Shown here: piece by piece, positions 53,768-62,284 of the stretch
Layout of the letters: the number at the start of each line of letters is the position of its first letter
How positions within the stretch are numbered: the first letter of the stretch is position 1
Assembly (NCBI RefSeq): GCF_021228795.1
Contig: NZ_CP089309.1
Location: 3,534,001 to 3,598,000, forward strand
Direction: 5' to 3'
Length of the DNA stretch: 64,000 nucleotides
DNA from: Thiocapsa bogorovii
GTDB lineage: Bacteria; Pseudomonadota; Gammaproteobacteria; Chromatiales; Chromatiaceae
Position numbers and translations under genes: made by a program
Notes under the pieces: model-generated
Databases searched by the model: none
Told to the model about the DNA's origin: nothing
What the model saw: the letters and a program-made list of their open reading frames with translations, nothing else

Positions 53768-53789
53768 TTAATCCATACTGAAATTGCGA

Positions 53790-54557
53790 TTAAATCGCGT
53801 CGCGGTCGGTCGCGGGTGGGATCTCGACCTCATCGAGCGTCGGGTCGTGCTCGAAATGCTGCATGATGCCGCGGCTTTCGAGCGCCCGGGACATCTGCTC
53901 GACGCGCTGATCCATGTGGTGGATGTGATCGAGCATGCGGTTGATGGCGTTCGCGATCGGGTCCGGCGCATCGCGCGTGGCGCCATAGGCGTCGAAGCCG
54001 ATCCGCTTGGCGGTGTCGGCCCGCCGCCGGGTCGTCGCGTCCTTCGCCGGCTCGATGATGCGGCCGGGGACGCCGACCACCGTCGCGCCCGCCGGTACCG
54101 ACTTCACGACCACCGCATTGGAGCCGATGCGCACGCCGTCGCCGATCAAGAGCGGGCCCAGCACCTTGGCCCCGGCGCCGACGACCACGTCGCGCCCCAA
54201 CGTCGGATGACGCTTGCCCTTTTGCCAGGTGGTGCCGCCCAGGGTCACCCCGTGATAGAGGGTGCAGTCGTCGCCGATCACCGCCGTTTCGCCGATCACG
54301 ACACCCATGCCGTGATCGATGAAGAAGCGCCTGCCGATCACGGCGCCCGGATGGATCTCGATCCCGGTAAAGAGTCGCGCCAGATTGGAGACGACGCGGG
54401 CGAGCCACTTGAGATTGCGTTTCCACAACCGGTGCGTCAAACGGTGTGCCAGCACGGCGTGCAGCCCGGGGTAGGTCGTGAAGACCTCGAACCCGGTGCG
54501 CGCTGCCGGGTCGCGCTCAAAGACGCAGGCGATGTCTTCCTTCACTCGTTCGAACAT
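53790..54557 (-). CDS. cysE: Serine O-acetyltransferase CysE
   Basis: 255 residues. A helical N terminus ([20 protein letters not shown]) is followed by the left-handed beta-helix of hexapeptide repeats, including [40 protein letters not shown] and [19 protein letters not shown]. It makes O-acetylserine for cysteine synthesis. Its place just before iscR, which controls cysteine-derived sulfur use, is typical. Confidence 0.95.
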   Translation of the reverse strand: MFERVKEDIACVFERDPAARTGFEVFTTYPGLHAVLAHRLTHRLWKRNLKWLARVVSNLARLFTGIEIHPGAVIGRRFFIDHGMGVVIGETAVIGDDCTLYHGVTLGGTTWQKGKRHPTLGRDVVVGAGAKVLGPLLIGDGVRIGSNAVVVKSVPAGATVVGVPGRIIEPAKDATTRRRADTAKRIGFDAYGATRDAPDPIANAINRMLDHIHHMDQRVEQMSRALESRGIMQHFEHDPTLDEVEIPPATDRDAI

Positions 54558-54582
54558 AACTGCAAGCCTTTGAAACGTCGGT

Positions 54583-55365
54583 TTAGTCGGCTGGAGGCGT
54601 CGGCCGTCTGCCGCTCTTTCTCCCCTGAGCGGCGCTCAGGATCCCGCGCAGGATGTTGATCTCGACGCGATCCGGGCGCGCGCGATTGAAGAGATGGCGC
54701 AGGCGCAGCAGCAACTTCTTGGAGCTGTCGGGGTCGCCGAAGCCAATGTCGCGCAGGGTGTCGGCGAGGTGAGCGTGCAGACCCTCGAGCTCCTGCGCGG
54801 TGGCGAGATCGCGCTGGATCTCGTCTGACGGTGCGCGTGCCGGCTCCGTGAGATCCTCGCGCCAGCAGCGGCGGATCTCGTAGGCGAAGACCTGTGCCGC
54901 GGCCGCCAGATTGAGCGAGCTGAAGTCCGGGTTCGTCGGGATGTTGACCAGAAACTGGCAGCGTGCCAGCTCCGCGTTCGTCAGGCCGGAACTCTCGCGT
55001 CCGAGCAGCAGTGCGACCTCGCCCGCGGCGGCCTCTGCGAGGAGTCTCCGTGCCGCTTCGGGCGGTTCCAGGGTCTCCCAGTCGAGCGTGCGCCGGCGCG
55101 CGCTCGTGCCGATCACCAGTCGGCAGTCGGCGATGGCCTCGGGCAGATTCGCGTGGATCCCTGCGTGTTGCAGCAGGTCGTCCGCTCCGCAGGCCCGAGC
55201 CAGGGCCTCGGCATCCGGAAGTTGCCTGGGCGAGACCAGTTCCATGCGCGAGAGGCCCATCGTCTTCATGGCCCTGGCGACGGCCCCGATGTTCCCGCTG
55301 AGAGTGGGTTCGACCAGGACGAAACGGATGCGCGCGAGCGCGTTGTCGGGGTTCTCTGTCATCAT
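54583..55365 (-). CDS. trmJ: tRNA (cytidine/uridine-2'-O-)-methyltransferase TrmJ
   Basis: 260 residues of the SPOUT superfamily: [20 protein letters not shown] at the N terminus, [17 protein letters not shown] and [20 protein letters not shown] for the knotted SAM site. It methylates position 32 of tRNAs. It is divergent from suhB (73 bp between starts) and upstream of cysE on the same strand. Confidence 0.93.
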   Translation of the reverse strand: MMTENPDNALARIRFVLVEPTLSGNIGAVARAMKTMGLSRMELVSPRQLPDAEALARACGADDLLQHAGIHANLPEAIADCRLVIGTSARRRTLDWETLEPPEAARRLLAEAAAGEVALLLGRESSGLTNAELARCQFLVNIPTNPDFSSLNLAAAAQVFAYEIRRCWREDLTEPARAPSDEIQRDLATAQELEGLHAHLADTLRDIGFGDPDSSKKLLLRLRHLFNRARPDRVEINILRGILSAAQGRKSGRRPTPPAD

Positions 55366-55438
55366 GGTGCAAGTTCTTCAGAACATCAGTAGATTGTCAA
55401 TCTTTGATCGGGGACGCGCATCGGTTATCTTGCACGGC

Positions 55439-56239
55439 ATGCAACACCCAAGCCTTAATATCGCCATTCGCGCCGCACGCAGTGCCGGCAAGCTCCTGTT
55501 GCGCTACATGGACCGCGTCGACTCGCTGAAGGTCGAGTCCAAGAGCCGCAACGATTTCGTGAGCGACATCGACCGTGGTGCGGAGGCGATCATCATCCAG
55601 GAGCTGCGGGCGCGCTTTCCGGACCACGCGATCCTCGCCGAGGAAAGCGGCGCACAGGGTCGAGGCGACTTCCAGTGGATCATCGATCCGCTCGACGGTA
55701 CCACCAACTACCTGCACGGTTTCCCGCAGTTCTCGGTCTCGATTGCGCTCAAGCACAAGGACCAGCTCGAGTGTGGCGTGGTCTACGATCCGCTGCGCGA
55801 GGAGATGTACAGTGCCGCCCGCGGTCAGGGCGCGCAACTGAATGACCGGAAGATCCGGGTCGCCAATCGTCCCTCGCTCGAAGGCGCCCTGATCGGGACC
55901 GGCTTCCCCTTCCGCGACCAGCGCCACATCGACGTCTATCTTCGGATGTTCAAGGACATGACCTTGTCCACCGCGGGATTGCGCCGGCCGGGCTCGGCCG
56001 CGCTCGATCTCGCCTATGTGGCGGCCGGACGCACCGACGGTTTCTGGGAGATCGGTCTCGCTCCCTGGGATTGTGCGGCGGGCGCGCTCCTCGTCACCGA
56101 GGCGGGCGGCACCGTCACGGATCTCGCCGGCGGGAAGACCTTTCTCGAGACCGGTAATCTGATCGCCGGGAACCTCAAGGTGCATCGCGCGATGCTGGAC
56201 CTTCTGACACCGCACCTCACCGAGCAGTTGAAGGCTTAA
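55439..56239 (+). CDS. suhB: Inositol-1-monophosphatase family protein SuhB
   Basis: 266 residues from ATG 55439. Metal-binding motifs are ILAEESGAQ, WIIDPLDGTTNYLHGFP (DPLDGT) and WDCAAGALLVTEAGG. It is both an inositol monophosphatase and, in E. coli, a factor in rRNA antitermination. The trmJ/suhB divergent arrangement is a gammaproteobacterial feature. The frame is open further upstream, but that sequence is the antisense of trmJ. Confidence 0.95.
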   Translation: MQHPSLNIAIRAARSAGKLLLRYMDRVDSLKVESKSRNDFVSDIDRGAEAIIIQELRARFPDHAILAEESGAQGRGDFQWIIDPLDGTTNYLHGFPQFSVSIALKHKDQLECGVVYDPLREEMYSAARGQGAQLNDRKIRVANRPSLEGALIGTGFPFRDQRHIDVYLRMFKDMTLSTAGLRRPGSAALDLAYVAAGRTDGFWEIGLAPWDCAAGALLVTEAGGTVTDLAGGKTFLETGNLIAGNLKVHRAMLDLLTPHLTEQLKA

Positions 56240-56241
56240 AC

Positions 56242-56271
56242 CCATCCGGCGGCACCGGTGCCGCCGGATGG
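56242..56271 (+). terminator. suhB terminator hairpin
   Basis: A perfect 30-bp palindrome (CCATCCGGCGGCACC and its complement) starts 3 bp after the suhB stop codon; a T5 run follows at 56282-56286. Confidence 0.75.
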
Positions 56272-56387
56272 CTGAGTTCGCTTTTTCATGCACCTTCGGG
56301 CGCCTGCGCGGATGCCGGCGAGCGACGGCCAATCTCGGTTGGAGGGTCTAGACTTCTCTGTGGGTCAATCCACCGCAGGAGGTGATC

Positions 56388-56858
56388 ATGTCCATCCCGT
56401 CAACGCTCCAGTCTTACCTTAAGGAGCAATCCGTCGATTTCGCCTTGGTTCGTCATCCGCACACGGGTGCGAGCATGGACACGGCGCAGGCGGCGCATGT
56501 CCCGGGCGATCATCTGGCGAAGGGGGTCGTCGTCAGCCAAGACGGCCGTTATCTTCTGGTTGTCGTTCCGGCCGACTATCATGTCCACCTCGGACGACTT
56601 CACGAGCACCTCGGCGAGCCGGTAGGCCTTGCGACCGAGGCGGAGGTCGCGGGGCTGTTCCCGGATTGCGAGCCCGGTGCCGTGCCCCCGATCGGCGGAG
56701 CCTACGCGCTGAGGACCCTTGTCGATCGCCATCTCATGAATCTGCCGGAGGTCTACTTCGAATCCGGCGACCACGAGCATCTCGTCAAGATTTCCGGGGA
56801 TCGATTCGCCGACCTCATGCGTGCAGCCGAAGTTGTGGACGTCGGTCGGCACCTTTAG
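56388..56858 (+). CDS. YbaK/ProX-type aminoacyl-tRNA deacylase-like protein
   Basis: 156 residues from ATG 56388, with GGAGG 5 bases upstream. The fold signature VDFALVRHPHTGASMDTAQAAH, the conserved lysine in DHLAKGVVV and VPPIGGAYALRTLVDRHL match the YbaK/EbsC editing-domain family. Such proteins hydrolyse mischarged tRNA; the exact substrate is unknown. Confidence 0.85.
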   Translation: MSIPSTLQSYLKEQSVDFALVRHPHTGASMDTAQAAHVPGDHLAKGVVVSQDGRYLLVVVPADYHVHLGRLHEHLGEPVGLATEAEVAGLFPDCEPGAVPPIGGAYALRTLVDRHLMNLPEVYFESGDHEHLVKISGDRFADLMRAAEVVDVGRHL

Positions 56859-56872
56859 AAGAATCTCGGTAT

Positions 56873-56899
56873 GCCGCTCGGGCGCGAGCGGCGTTTTTT
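56873..56899 (+). terminator. Intrinsic terminator after the YbaK-type gene
   Basis: GCCGCTCG (56873-56880) pairs with CGAGCGGC (56885-56892) around GGCG, followed by G and six T (56894-56899). Confidence 0.85.
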
Positions 56900-56932
56900 G
56901 CGGGGCGACCGTTCGAAGATCATGCCGCGCCG

Positions 56933-57427
56933 ATGACTCCGACCCTACAGATGCTGGTGTTGGTCGTCTGGGCGAACGGCGTCCCGGTCTTGTTTCGTCT
57001 GCTTCTCGGGCCTCGCTTCGGGTGGTCGCTCGACGGCGGTCGCCTCTTTCGCGACGGTCGCCCGTGGCTCGGTGCCTCCAAGACTTGGCGCGGTCTCGGC
57101 GCAGCCCTGCTGACGACGCCGGTGCTCGCCCTTCTCCTCGGTCTACCTTGGCTCCTCGGTCTGGCCGCCGCCCTTGGCGCCATGACGGGGGATCTCCTCG
57201 CCAGCTTCCTCAAGCGACGCCAGGGGCGCCAGCCGAGCGAATCCGTCCTCCTGTTGGATCAGATTCCCGAGGCGCTTATCCCGACGATCATGCTGATGGC
57301 TGTCTTGGATCTCTCGGCATCCCGGGTCGCGTTCGTCGTGATCGCATTCACGCTGATCGATCTGCTCTTGACGCCGTTTGCGGCGCGGCTGCGTCGCTTG
57401 ATCAAGAGGCTCCGCGGATCGAGGTAA
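56933..57427 (+). CDS. CarS-like CDP-alcohol synthase family membrane protein
   Basis: 164 residues with four or so membrane helices. DGGRLFRDGRPWLGASKTWRG, LGAMTGDLLASFLKRRQG and the later VLLLDQIPEALIPT match the CDP-archaeol synthase (CarS-like) family, relatives of CdsA. In bacteria the role is not settled. The ATG at 56933 was chosen because frames further upstream pass through the terminator hairpin and the YbaK-type gene. Confidence 0.82.
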   Translation: MTPTLQMLVLVVWANGVPVLFRLLLGPRFGWSLDGGRLFRDGRPWLGASKTWRGLGAALLTTPVLALLLGLPWLLGLAAALGAMTGDLLASFLKRRQGRQPSESVLLLDQIPEALIPTIMLMAVLDLSASRVAFVVIAFTLIDLLLTPFAARLRRLIKRLRGSR

Positions 57428-57462
57428 CGATCCCTTTTGGTTGGCCCTGGATCCGGATCTAG

Positions 57463-57477
57463 TTCAACTGCCGGATC
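57463..57477. repeat. Short copy of the MITE-like terminal sequence
   Basis: TTCAACTGCCGGATC is identical to 33209-33223 in the right end of the element at 32989-33229, and sits in a 98-bp gap between convergent genes. Confidence 0.45.
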
Positions 57478-57525
57478 CCGGCTGACGGGTCGGGGTCTGG
57501 GTCCCCACCAACATCGGCATGGCGA

Positions 57526-58500
57526 CTAGAGTTGCGCGCGCCGCAGCTCGTGCACCGTGACCTCGGGTAGGCAGTTGAGTCGGGCGTTGACCACCGAGGT
57601 GCCGGCGCCGACCGAGGTGTAGCCGGTCAGCGCGCCGTAGCACCAGGGGCCCGAGGCCATAGCGCGGGGACACCGCGCATCCCAGACAACAGGGATACCG
57701 CCGGGTAGGCAGATCTGGCCGCCGTGGGTGTGACCGCTGAGCATCAGACTGAACCCCGCATGGGCGGCCAGGCGATAGATCTCGGGGGTGTGCGAGAGGA
57801 GGATCGAGACGGCCTCGTCAGGGATCTCGGCTGAGGCGCGGTCGATGTTGTGGACCTGATAGTAATGGGCATCGTCCACGCCGGCGAGGTGGATCAACTG
57901 GCCATCGCGTTCGATGACGACCGCCTCGTTCAGCAGTAATCGGATCCCGAGCGCCTCGAGGCCGGGCACCAGACGCAGGGTGTCGTGGTTGCCGAGGACG
58001 CCGTACACCGGCCCCTTGAGCTGAAGTCGGATCGTCGCCATCCCTGTCAGTACGCGATCGATCGGGCCGAACGTGCGGGCGCGATAGTCGCCGGTCAACA
58101 CGCAGAGGTCGTACTTCAAGCCGCGCACGCACTCGCTGATGGCATGGGTGTTGCGGCTTTCCATGTCCACGTGCAGATCGGTCAGATGCAGGATGCGAAA
58201 GCCTTCGAAGGCCGAGGGAAGATTCGGGATGGCGACGCGGTGTTGTTTCACCTGGATGCTGCGGGCGTTGCGCTGGGCTCGGGCATAGAGTCCGCTGAGA
58301 CGCAGGCACGCGCGAATCACTCCGTGCACCGAGTACCAATTCTCGGGATAGAAGAAATGGGCGCCGGGGCGGCGCAACACGAAGACCTCGTGGTCGCCTT
58401 CCAGCCCCAAGCGTTGGCGCAGATGGGTGCGGCCGATGCGTGCGGCCATGCCGGTGAGATCGACCCCGTTGGGATCACTCGTCGTGTCTTCGGTGTCCAT
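57526..58500 (-). CDS. Calcineurin-like metallophosphoesterase
   Basis: 324 residues. Metal-binding motifs HLTDLHVDM, VLTGDYRARTFGP, VLGNHDTLRL and LSGHTHGGQICLPGG are all present (YaeI-type). The first 90 residues are unique and have no signal peptide (HFFYPENWYSVHGVIRACLRL may be membrane-active). YaeI-type enzymes act on lipid-linked or cyclic phosphates; the substrate is unknown here. Confidence 0.87.
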   Translation of the reverse strand: MDTEDTTSDPNGVDLTGMAARIGRTHLRQRLGLEGDHEVFVLRRPGAHFFYPENWYSVHGVIRACLRLSGLYARAQRNARSIQVKQHRVAIPNLPSAFEGFRILHLTDLHVDMESRNTHAISECVRGLKYDLCVLTGDYRARTFGPIDRVLTGMATIRLQLKGPVYGVLGNHDTLRLVPGLEALGIRLLLNEAVVIERDGQLIHLAGVDDAHYYQVHNIDRASAEIPDEAVSILLSHTPEIYRLAAHAGFSLMLSGHTHGGQICLPGGIPVVWDARCPRAMASGPWCYGALTGYTSVGAGTSVVNARLNCLPEVTVHELRRAQL

Positions 58501-58680
58501 GCGGTGCTCGATGCCTTGGCAGTCGTGGAAAGACGGGGTTGAGACGTATCCTGTACGGATCGAGGTTCAACCCGCCCGAAGCTATCATAAGGCAGGGCGA
58601 GAAAACGTGACCCGCATCCTACGCACGGGCGGCGTCCAGCGCCGTTTCGCCGTGGGTGTCGCGGAAGAGGCTTCAGGACG

Positions 58681-60108
58681 ATGCGAATCCAGTTTCCCGA
58701 GAGTCTGATCTGGGGTGCCGCAACGGCGGCCTTTCAGATCGAAGGTGCCCCTGATGCCGACGGCAAGGCGCCATCGATCTGGGATCGCTTCACGGCGCGC
58801 CCCGGGCGCGTGCAGGACGGCAGCCACGCCGGTATCGCCTGCGATCATTATCGCCGTTACGCCGAGGATCTTGATCTGATGGCGACACTCGGCCTCGGGG
58901 CCTATCGCTTCTCGATCTCCTGGCCTCGGGTGATGAGCGGCCCCGAGGCTCGGGTGAATCGGCGCGGCCTGGATTTCTACGATCGGCTGGTCGACGGACT
59001 GCTCGAGCGCGGTATTCGGCCGTTCGCGACCCTGTATCACTGGGATCTCCCCTGGTTCGAGGAGCAGCGCGGCGGCTGGGAGTCGCGCGCGACAGCCTGG
59101 CACTTCGCCGACTATGCAGAGGTCGTGGCGCGCCGTCTCGGGGATCGCGTCAAGCATTGGGTCACCATCAACGAGCCGCTGACCGTCGTCGCCGCGGGCT
59201 ATGTTTCCGGCGATCATGCGCCGGGCCGGCGTAACCCCTTGATGGCGTTTCGCGTCGCGCATCATCTCTTGTTGGCCCACGGAGCCGCTTTGGAGCGTCT
59301 GCGCGGTCTGGTGCCGGATGTTCGTGTCGGTCCCGCGCTCAATCTCTTTCCGGTGATCCCGCGGCGGCGCGGTGATATCCGGATCGCCGAGCGGATCGAT
59401 GCGCTGGCGAATCGGCTCTTCGCCGATCCCATTTTAGCCGGAAGGTATCCGAACCCGGTTCGGCGTCTCCTCTCGGTCTTCAGCTGGACCTTACGCCCGG
59501 GGGACCTCGACCTGATCGGCCAGCCCGTCGACTTCGTCGGCGTGAACCATTACTCGCGCATCATCATCGAGCGCAGCCGGATTCCTTGGCTCGGCTTTCG
59601 ACTGGCACGCAGTCCGGATCCGAATGCGGTGCATACCGACATGGACTGGGAGATCTACCCGCGCAGCTTTCTGGATACACTCACCTGGCTGCGCGAGCGC
59701 TACGACAACCCGCCGGTCTATGTCACAGAGAACGGTGCGGCCTTCGCCGACCGGGTGGAGGCCGACGGCAGCGTGCAGGACGCGGCGCGGCGCGACTATC
59801 TGGAGGCCTACCTCTTCATGCTGCGCAAGGCGCTGGATGCCGGCAGCGATATCCGCGGCTACTTCGTTTGGAGTCTGCTGGACAATTTCGAATGGGCCTT
59901 GGGCCTGTCCAAGCGCTTCGGGCTCGTTCATGTCGACTACGACACCCTGACACGCACACCCAAGTCGAGCGCCTACTGGTACGCATCGGTCTGCCGCACG
60001 GGCGGATTCGATCTCCCCGAGCCGATGTATCGAACCTTGCTTGCCACGGCGCTCGACGACTCGCTCGATCTGATCGAAGAGCATGACCTCGCGAGGGCAA
60101 CACCATGA
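58681..60108 (+). CDS. GH1 beta-glucosidase
   Basis: 475 residues. GH1 sequences: WGAATAAFQIEGAP, YRFSISWPRV, TLYHWDLPWFEE, acid/base WVTINEP (E165), nucleophile YVTENG (E350) and WSLLDNFEWALGLSKRFGL. It lacks a signal peptide, so it hydrolyses beta-glucosides in the cytosol. The stop overlaps the start of a GT2 gene by ATGA. Confidence 0.95.
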   Translation: MRIQFPESLIWGAATAAFQIEGAPDADGKAPSIWDRFTARPGRVQDGSHAGIACDHYRRYAEDLDLMATLGLGAYRFSISWPRVMSGPEARVNRRGLDFYDRLVDGLLERGIRPFATLYHWDLPWFEEQRGGWESRATAWHFADYAEVVARRLGDRVKHWVTINEPLTVVAAGYVSGDHAPGRRNPLMAFRVAHHLLLAHGAALERLRGLVPDVRVGPALNLFPVIPRRRGDIRIAERIDALANRLFADPILAGRYPNPVRRLLSVFSWTLRPGDLDLIGQPVDFVGVNHYSRIIIERSRIPWLGFRLARSPDPNAVHTDMDWEIYPRSFLDTLTWLRERYDNPPVYVTENGAAFADRVEADGSVQDAARRDYLEAYLFMLRKALDAGSDIRGYFVWSLLDNFEWALGLSKRFGLVHVDYDTLTRTPKSSAYWYASVCRTGGFDLPEPMYRTLLATALDDSLDLIEEHDLARATP

Positions 60109-60998
60109 AGGCAAGCGTCGTTATTCCTACGTTGAACGAGTCCGGTCTGCTGCCTAAGCTGCTAGACCGGCTCGACCGACAGACCTTTCGCGACTTCGAG
60201 GTCATCGTCGCCGACGCCGGTTCGACCGACGGTACACGAGAGATCTGTCGCTCGCGCGGTGTGATCCTCGTCGACGGGGGCATGCCCGCGGTGGGGCGCA
60301 ACCGTGGCGCGGCCGCCGCACACGGCGATCGTCTATTCTTTTTCGACGCCGATGTCCTGCCTCCGGATGACTTTCTGGAAAAGGCGCTCGCGGAGATGGA
60401 CGCCGAAAACATGCGGCTCGCCACCTGTTGGTTCGAGCCGGATTCGGACAATCCGCTTGACGAGCTGCTCTTCGAGCTCGCCAACACCTTCGTCAAGCTC
60501 AGTCTCAAGACGGACCCGCACGCCGGTGGGTTCGCCATCTTCGTCGATCGAGCGTTATTCGATCGCGTGGGAGGATTCGACGAGTCGCTGCGTCTCGCCG
60601 AGGATCACGATTTCGTCAAACGTGCTGCTCGGCATGCGCCTCTGCACATGCTCGACTCCACGCGGATCCGGATGAGCGTGCGTCGCTTGGAAAAGGACGG
60701 TCGCTTCAGCTACAGCGCCAAGTGTGTCCAGGTCGAGCTCTATCGCCTCTTCAAGGGCGAGGTCACCGAAGACATTGTCGACTACGGCTTCGGCTACGAC
60801 GAGAAGGATAAGACCGGGAGAGCGGACGAGGCCCTGAAGCGTCTACGCGAGCGGATGGATGAGTGGCGCAAAGAGCACGCCACCGTCATCCGCCGAATCT
60901 CCAAGGAGGTGACGCCGGAGGTTCAGGACGCCATGGCCGAGATCAGACGGAATTTCGATACGTTGAAAGAGTCCGTCCGGGCCTATCTCTCGCGCTGA
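60105..60998 (+). CDS. GT2-family glycosyltransferase
   Basis: 297 residues. VVIPTLNESGLLPKLLDRL, IVADAGSTDGTREI, AAAHGDRLFFFDADVLPP (DAD) and LAEDHDFVKRA (ED-type) are GT2 motifs. The C-terminal 70 residues are charged and helical (coiled-coil-like, EALKRLRERMDEWRKEH). It is coupled to the GH1 gene, an unusual partner. The acceptor is unknown. Confidence 0.87.
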   Translation: MKASVVIPTLNESGLLPKLLDRLDRQTFRDFEVIVADAGSTDGTREICRSRGVILVDGGMPAVGRNRGAAAAHGDRLFFFDADVLPPDDFLEKALAEMDAENMRLATCWFEPDSDNPLDELLFELANTFVKLSLKTDPHAGGFAIFVDRALFDRVGGFDESLRLAEDHDFVKRAARHAPLHMLDSTRIRMSVRRLEKDGRFSYSAKCVQVELYRLFKGEVTEDIVDYGFGYDEKDKTGRADEALKRLRERMDEWRKEHATVIRRISKEVTPEVQDAMAEIRRNFDTLKESVRAYLSR

Positions 60999-61006
60999 AG
61001 CGAGCA

Positions 61007-61192
61007 TCAACTCTTGTCTCGGGCTTCTGCGTCGTCGGTTCCCCGCGCCGCCTCTTCGCCTTTGTGGTCGGTCTCCGGCCGCTCGGCGCCGGGGGACGGC
61101 TTCTTCAGTGCCTTCATCTGTGCATAGGCGAACCAGAAGAGGCCGCCTGCAATTAACAAGACCTCGATTCCTTTAACGGCTCCAGCTGACAT
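61007..61192 (-). CDS. Small single-span membrane protein
   Basis: 61 residues: MSAGAVKGIEVLLIAGGLF begins a membrane helix (about 8-25), followed by a polar, charged tail (MKALKKPSPGAERPETDHK). It converges on the GT2 gene with 8 bp between stops. The family is not recognised. Confidence 0.6.
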   Translation of the reverse strand: MSAGAVKGIEVLLIAGGLFWFAYAQMKALKKPSPGAERPETDHKGEEAARGTDDAEARDKS

Positions 61193-61524
61193 ATCTGTTG
61201 CTCCTGATCGTTGTGGACTGACTGTTCAAAAAGTGGGCACGATCTGCGTCCCACTCCCCTGTGATGTCTGAGGATTCCGAATAAAATCAAGGCTAAGATT
61301 CAATATGAGCGATTGTGGGCGCTTCGATCGGGGTCCTGCCGTGCGCTCGCAACCCTCTTGAGGTCGTAATGACCATGTTCTGAAAATAGGATTTCTTGTC
61401 TCTGTTCAGGTTGCCCTAATACTTGACCGCGTGGGTAGGTAAATGCGGTCGCAACGCGGTCTACGCCTCGATCGCGACCGTTGCGGTCCTTCAACTCGTT
61501 CAACTATGACAGAGGTACCTGACG
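61193..61524. other. Intergenic region between divergent small membrane protein and fasciclin genes
   Basis: 332 bp without a gene. AT-rich stretches near 61270-61310 and 61380-61440 may hold promoters of either gene. Confidence 0.35.
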
Positions 61525-62124
61525 ATGAGCACCGAAAACGCACCCGAGAGAAACCCTTGGACCATCGCCGTCGTGTTGGCGATCGCGCTGGGTCCGCTGA
61601 CTGCATTGGTCCTCGGAAGCAAGTATGCGGACGAGGAGACCCGCGAGCGGGCGAATGCCGGACTGGTCAACGCCACGCCGTCCGATTCCCTCAACCCGTA
61701 CGACACGACGCGCGCCCCGGGCTACGCTTCGGAGAAGACGCTAGGCGACATCACCGGCGGCTCGGCGATATTCAGTCAGCTGCAGGCGGCGATCAAGGCG
61801 GCTGGGTCCGAAGCCATGCTCGAGGGCGAAGGCCCCTACACCGTGTTCGCACCCAGCGACGAGGCCTTTGCACGGGTTCCCAAGGAGAAGCTCGAGGCTC
61901 TGCTGGCTGATCCCGTCGCACTCCAATCGCTAATCTCGGCGCACATCGCCCCCGGACGACTGAGTGCGACCGAGATGATGCAGGGTCTAACCGCCACCAA
62001 TCTTGCCGGAGAGACGGTGCCGGTGGGTGTCCAGGGCAATCTGAAGGTTGGCGATGCGACCGTGTCGCAGTCGATCGTCGCCAAGAACGGCATCGTTCAT
62101 GTCATCGATCGTGTGATGCTCTAA
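61525..62124 (+). CDS. Membrane-anchored fasciclin-domain protein
   Basis: 199 residues with an N-terminal membrane anchor (about 13-31), a spacer, then one FAS1 domain (about 70-199): AIFSQLQAAIKAAG, GPYTVFAPSDEAFARVP, LQSLISAHIAPGRL and NGIVHVIDRVML. FAS1 domains mediate adhesion or protein-protein contacts on the periplasmic side. Confidence 0.9.
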   Translation: MSTENAPERNPWTIAVVLAIALGPLTALVLGSKYADEETRERANAGLVNATPSDSLNPYDTTRAPGYASEKTLGDITGGSAIFSQLQAAIKAAGSEAMLEGEGPYTVFAPSDEAFARVPKEKLEALLADPVALQSLISAHIAPGRLSATEMMQGLTATNLAGETVPVGVQGNLKVGDATVSQSIVAKNGIVHVIDRVML

Positions 62125-62173
62125 AGCGCAAGATGATTTGAGTCAACGGGGCCGATCTCCAGCCCCGCGAACC

Positions 62174-62219
62174 CGAAGGGCGTGCCGACGCGGTTCGAAA
62201 GCGCGCGGTACGCCCTTCG
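62174..62219. terminator. Stem-loop between the fasciclin and GGDEF/EAL genes
   Basis: CGAAGGGCGT (62174-62183) pairs with ACGCCCTTCG (62210-62219) around a 26-nt loop that can itself pair in part. The two genes converge here. No T run is seen. Confidence 0.4.
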
Positions 62220-62284
62220 TCTATCGTCCGACCCGATAATCGACTTCCCTTCGGCCGTTTCGTTTTCAGCAGGCCGGTCGACGG

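Noticed and set aside
54911-55438. N-terminal extension of suhB
   Set aside because: The extra codons are antisense to trmJ, and SuhB normally starts at the MQHPSLNIAIRAAR-type sequence used here.
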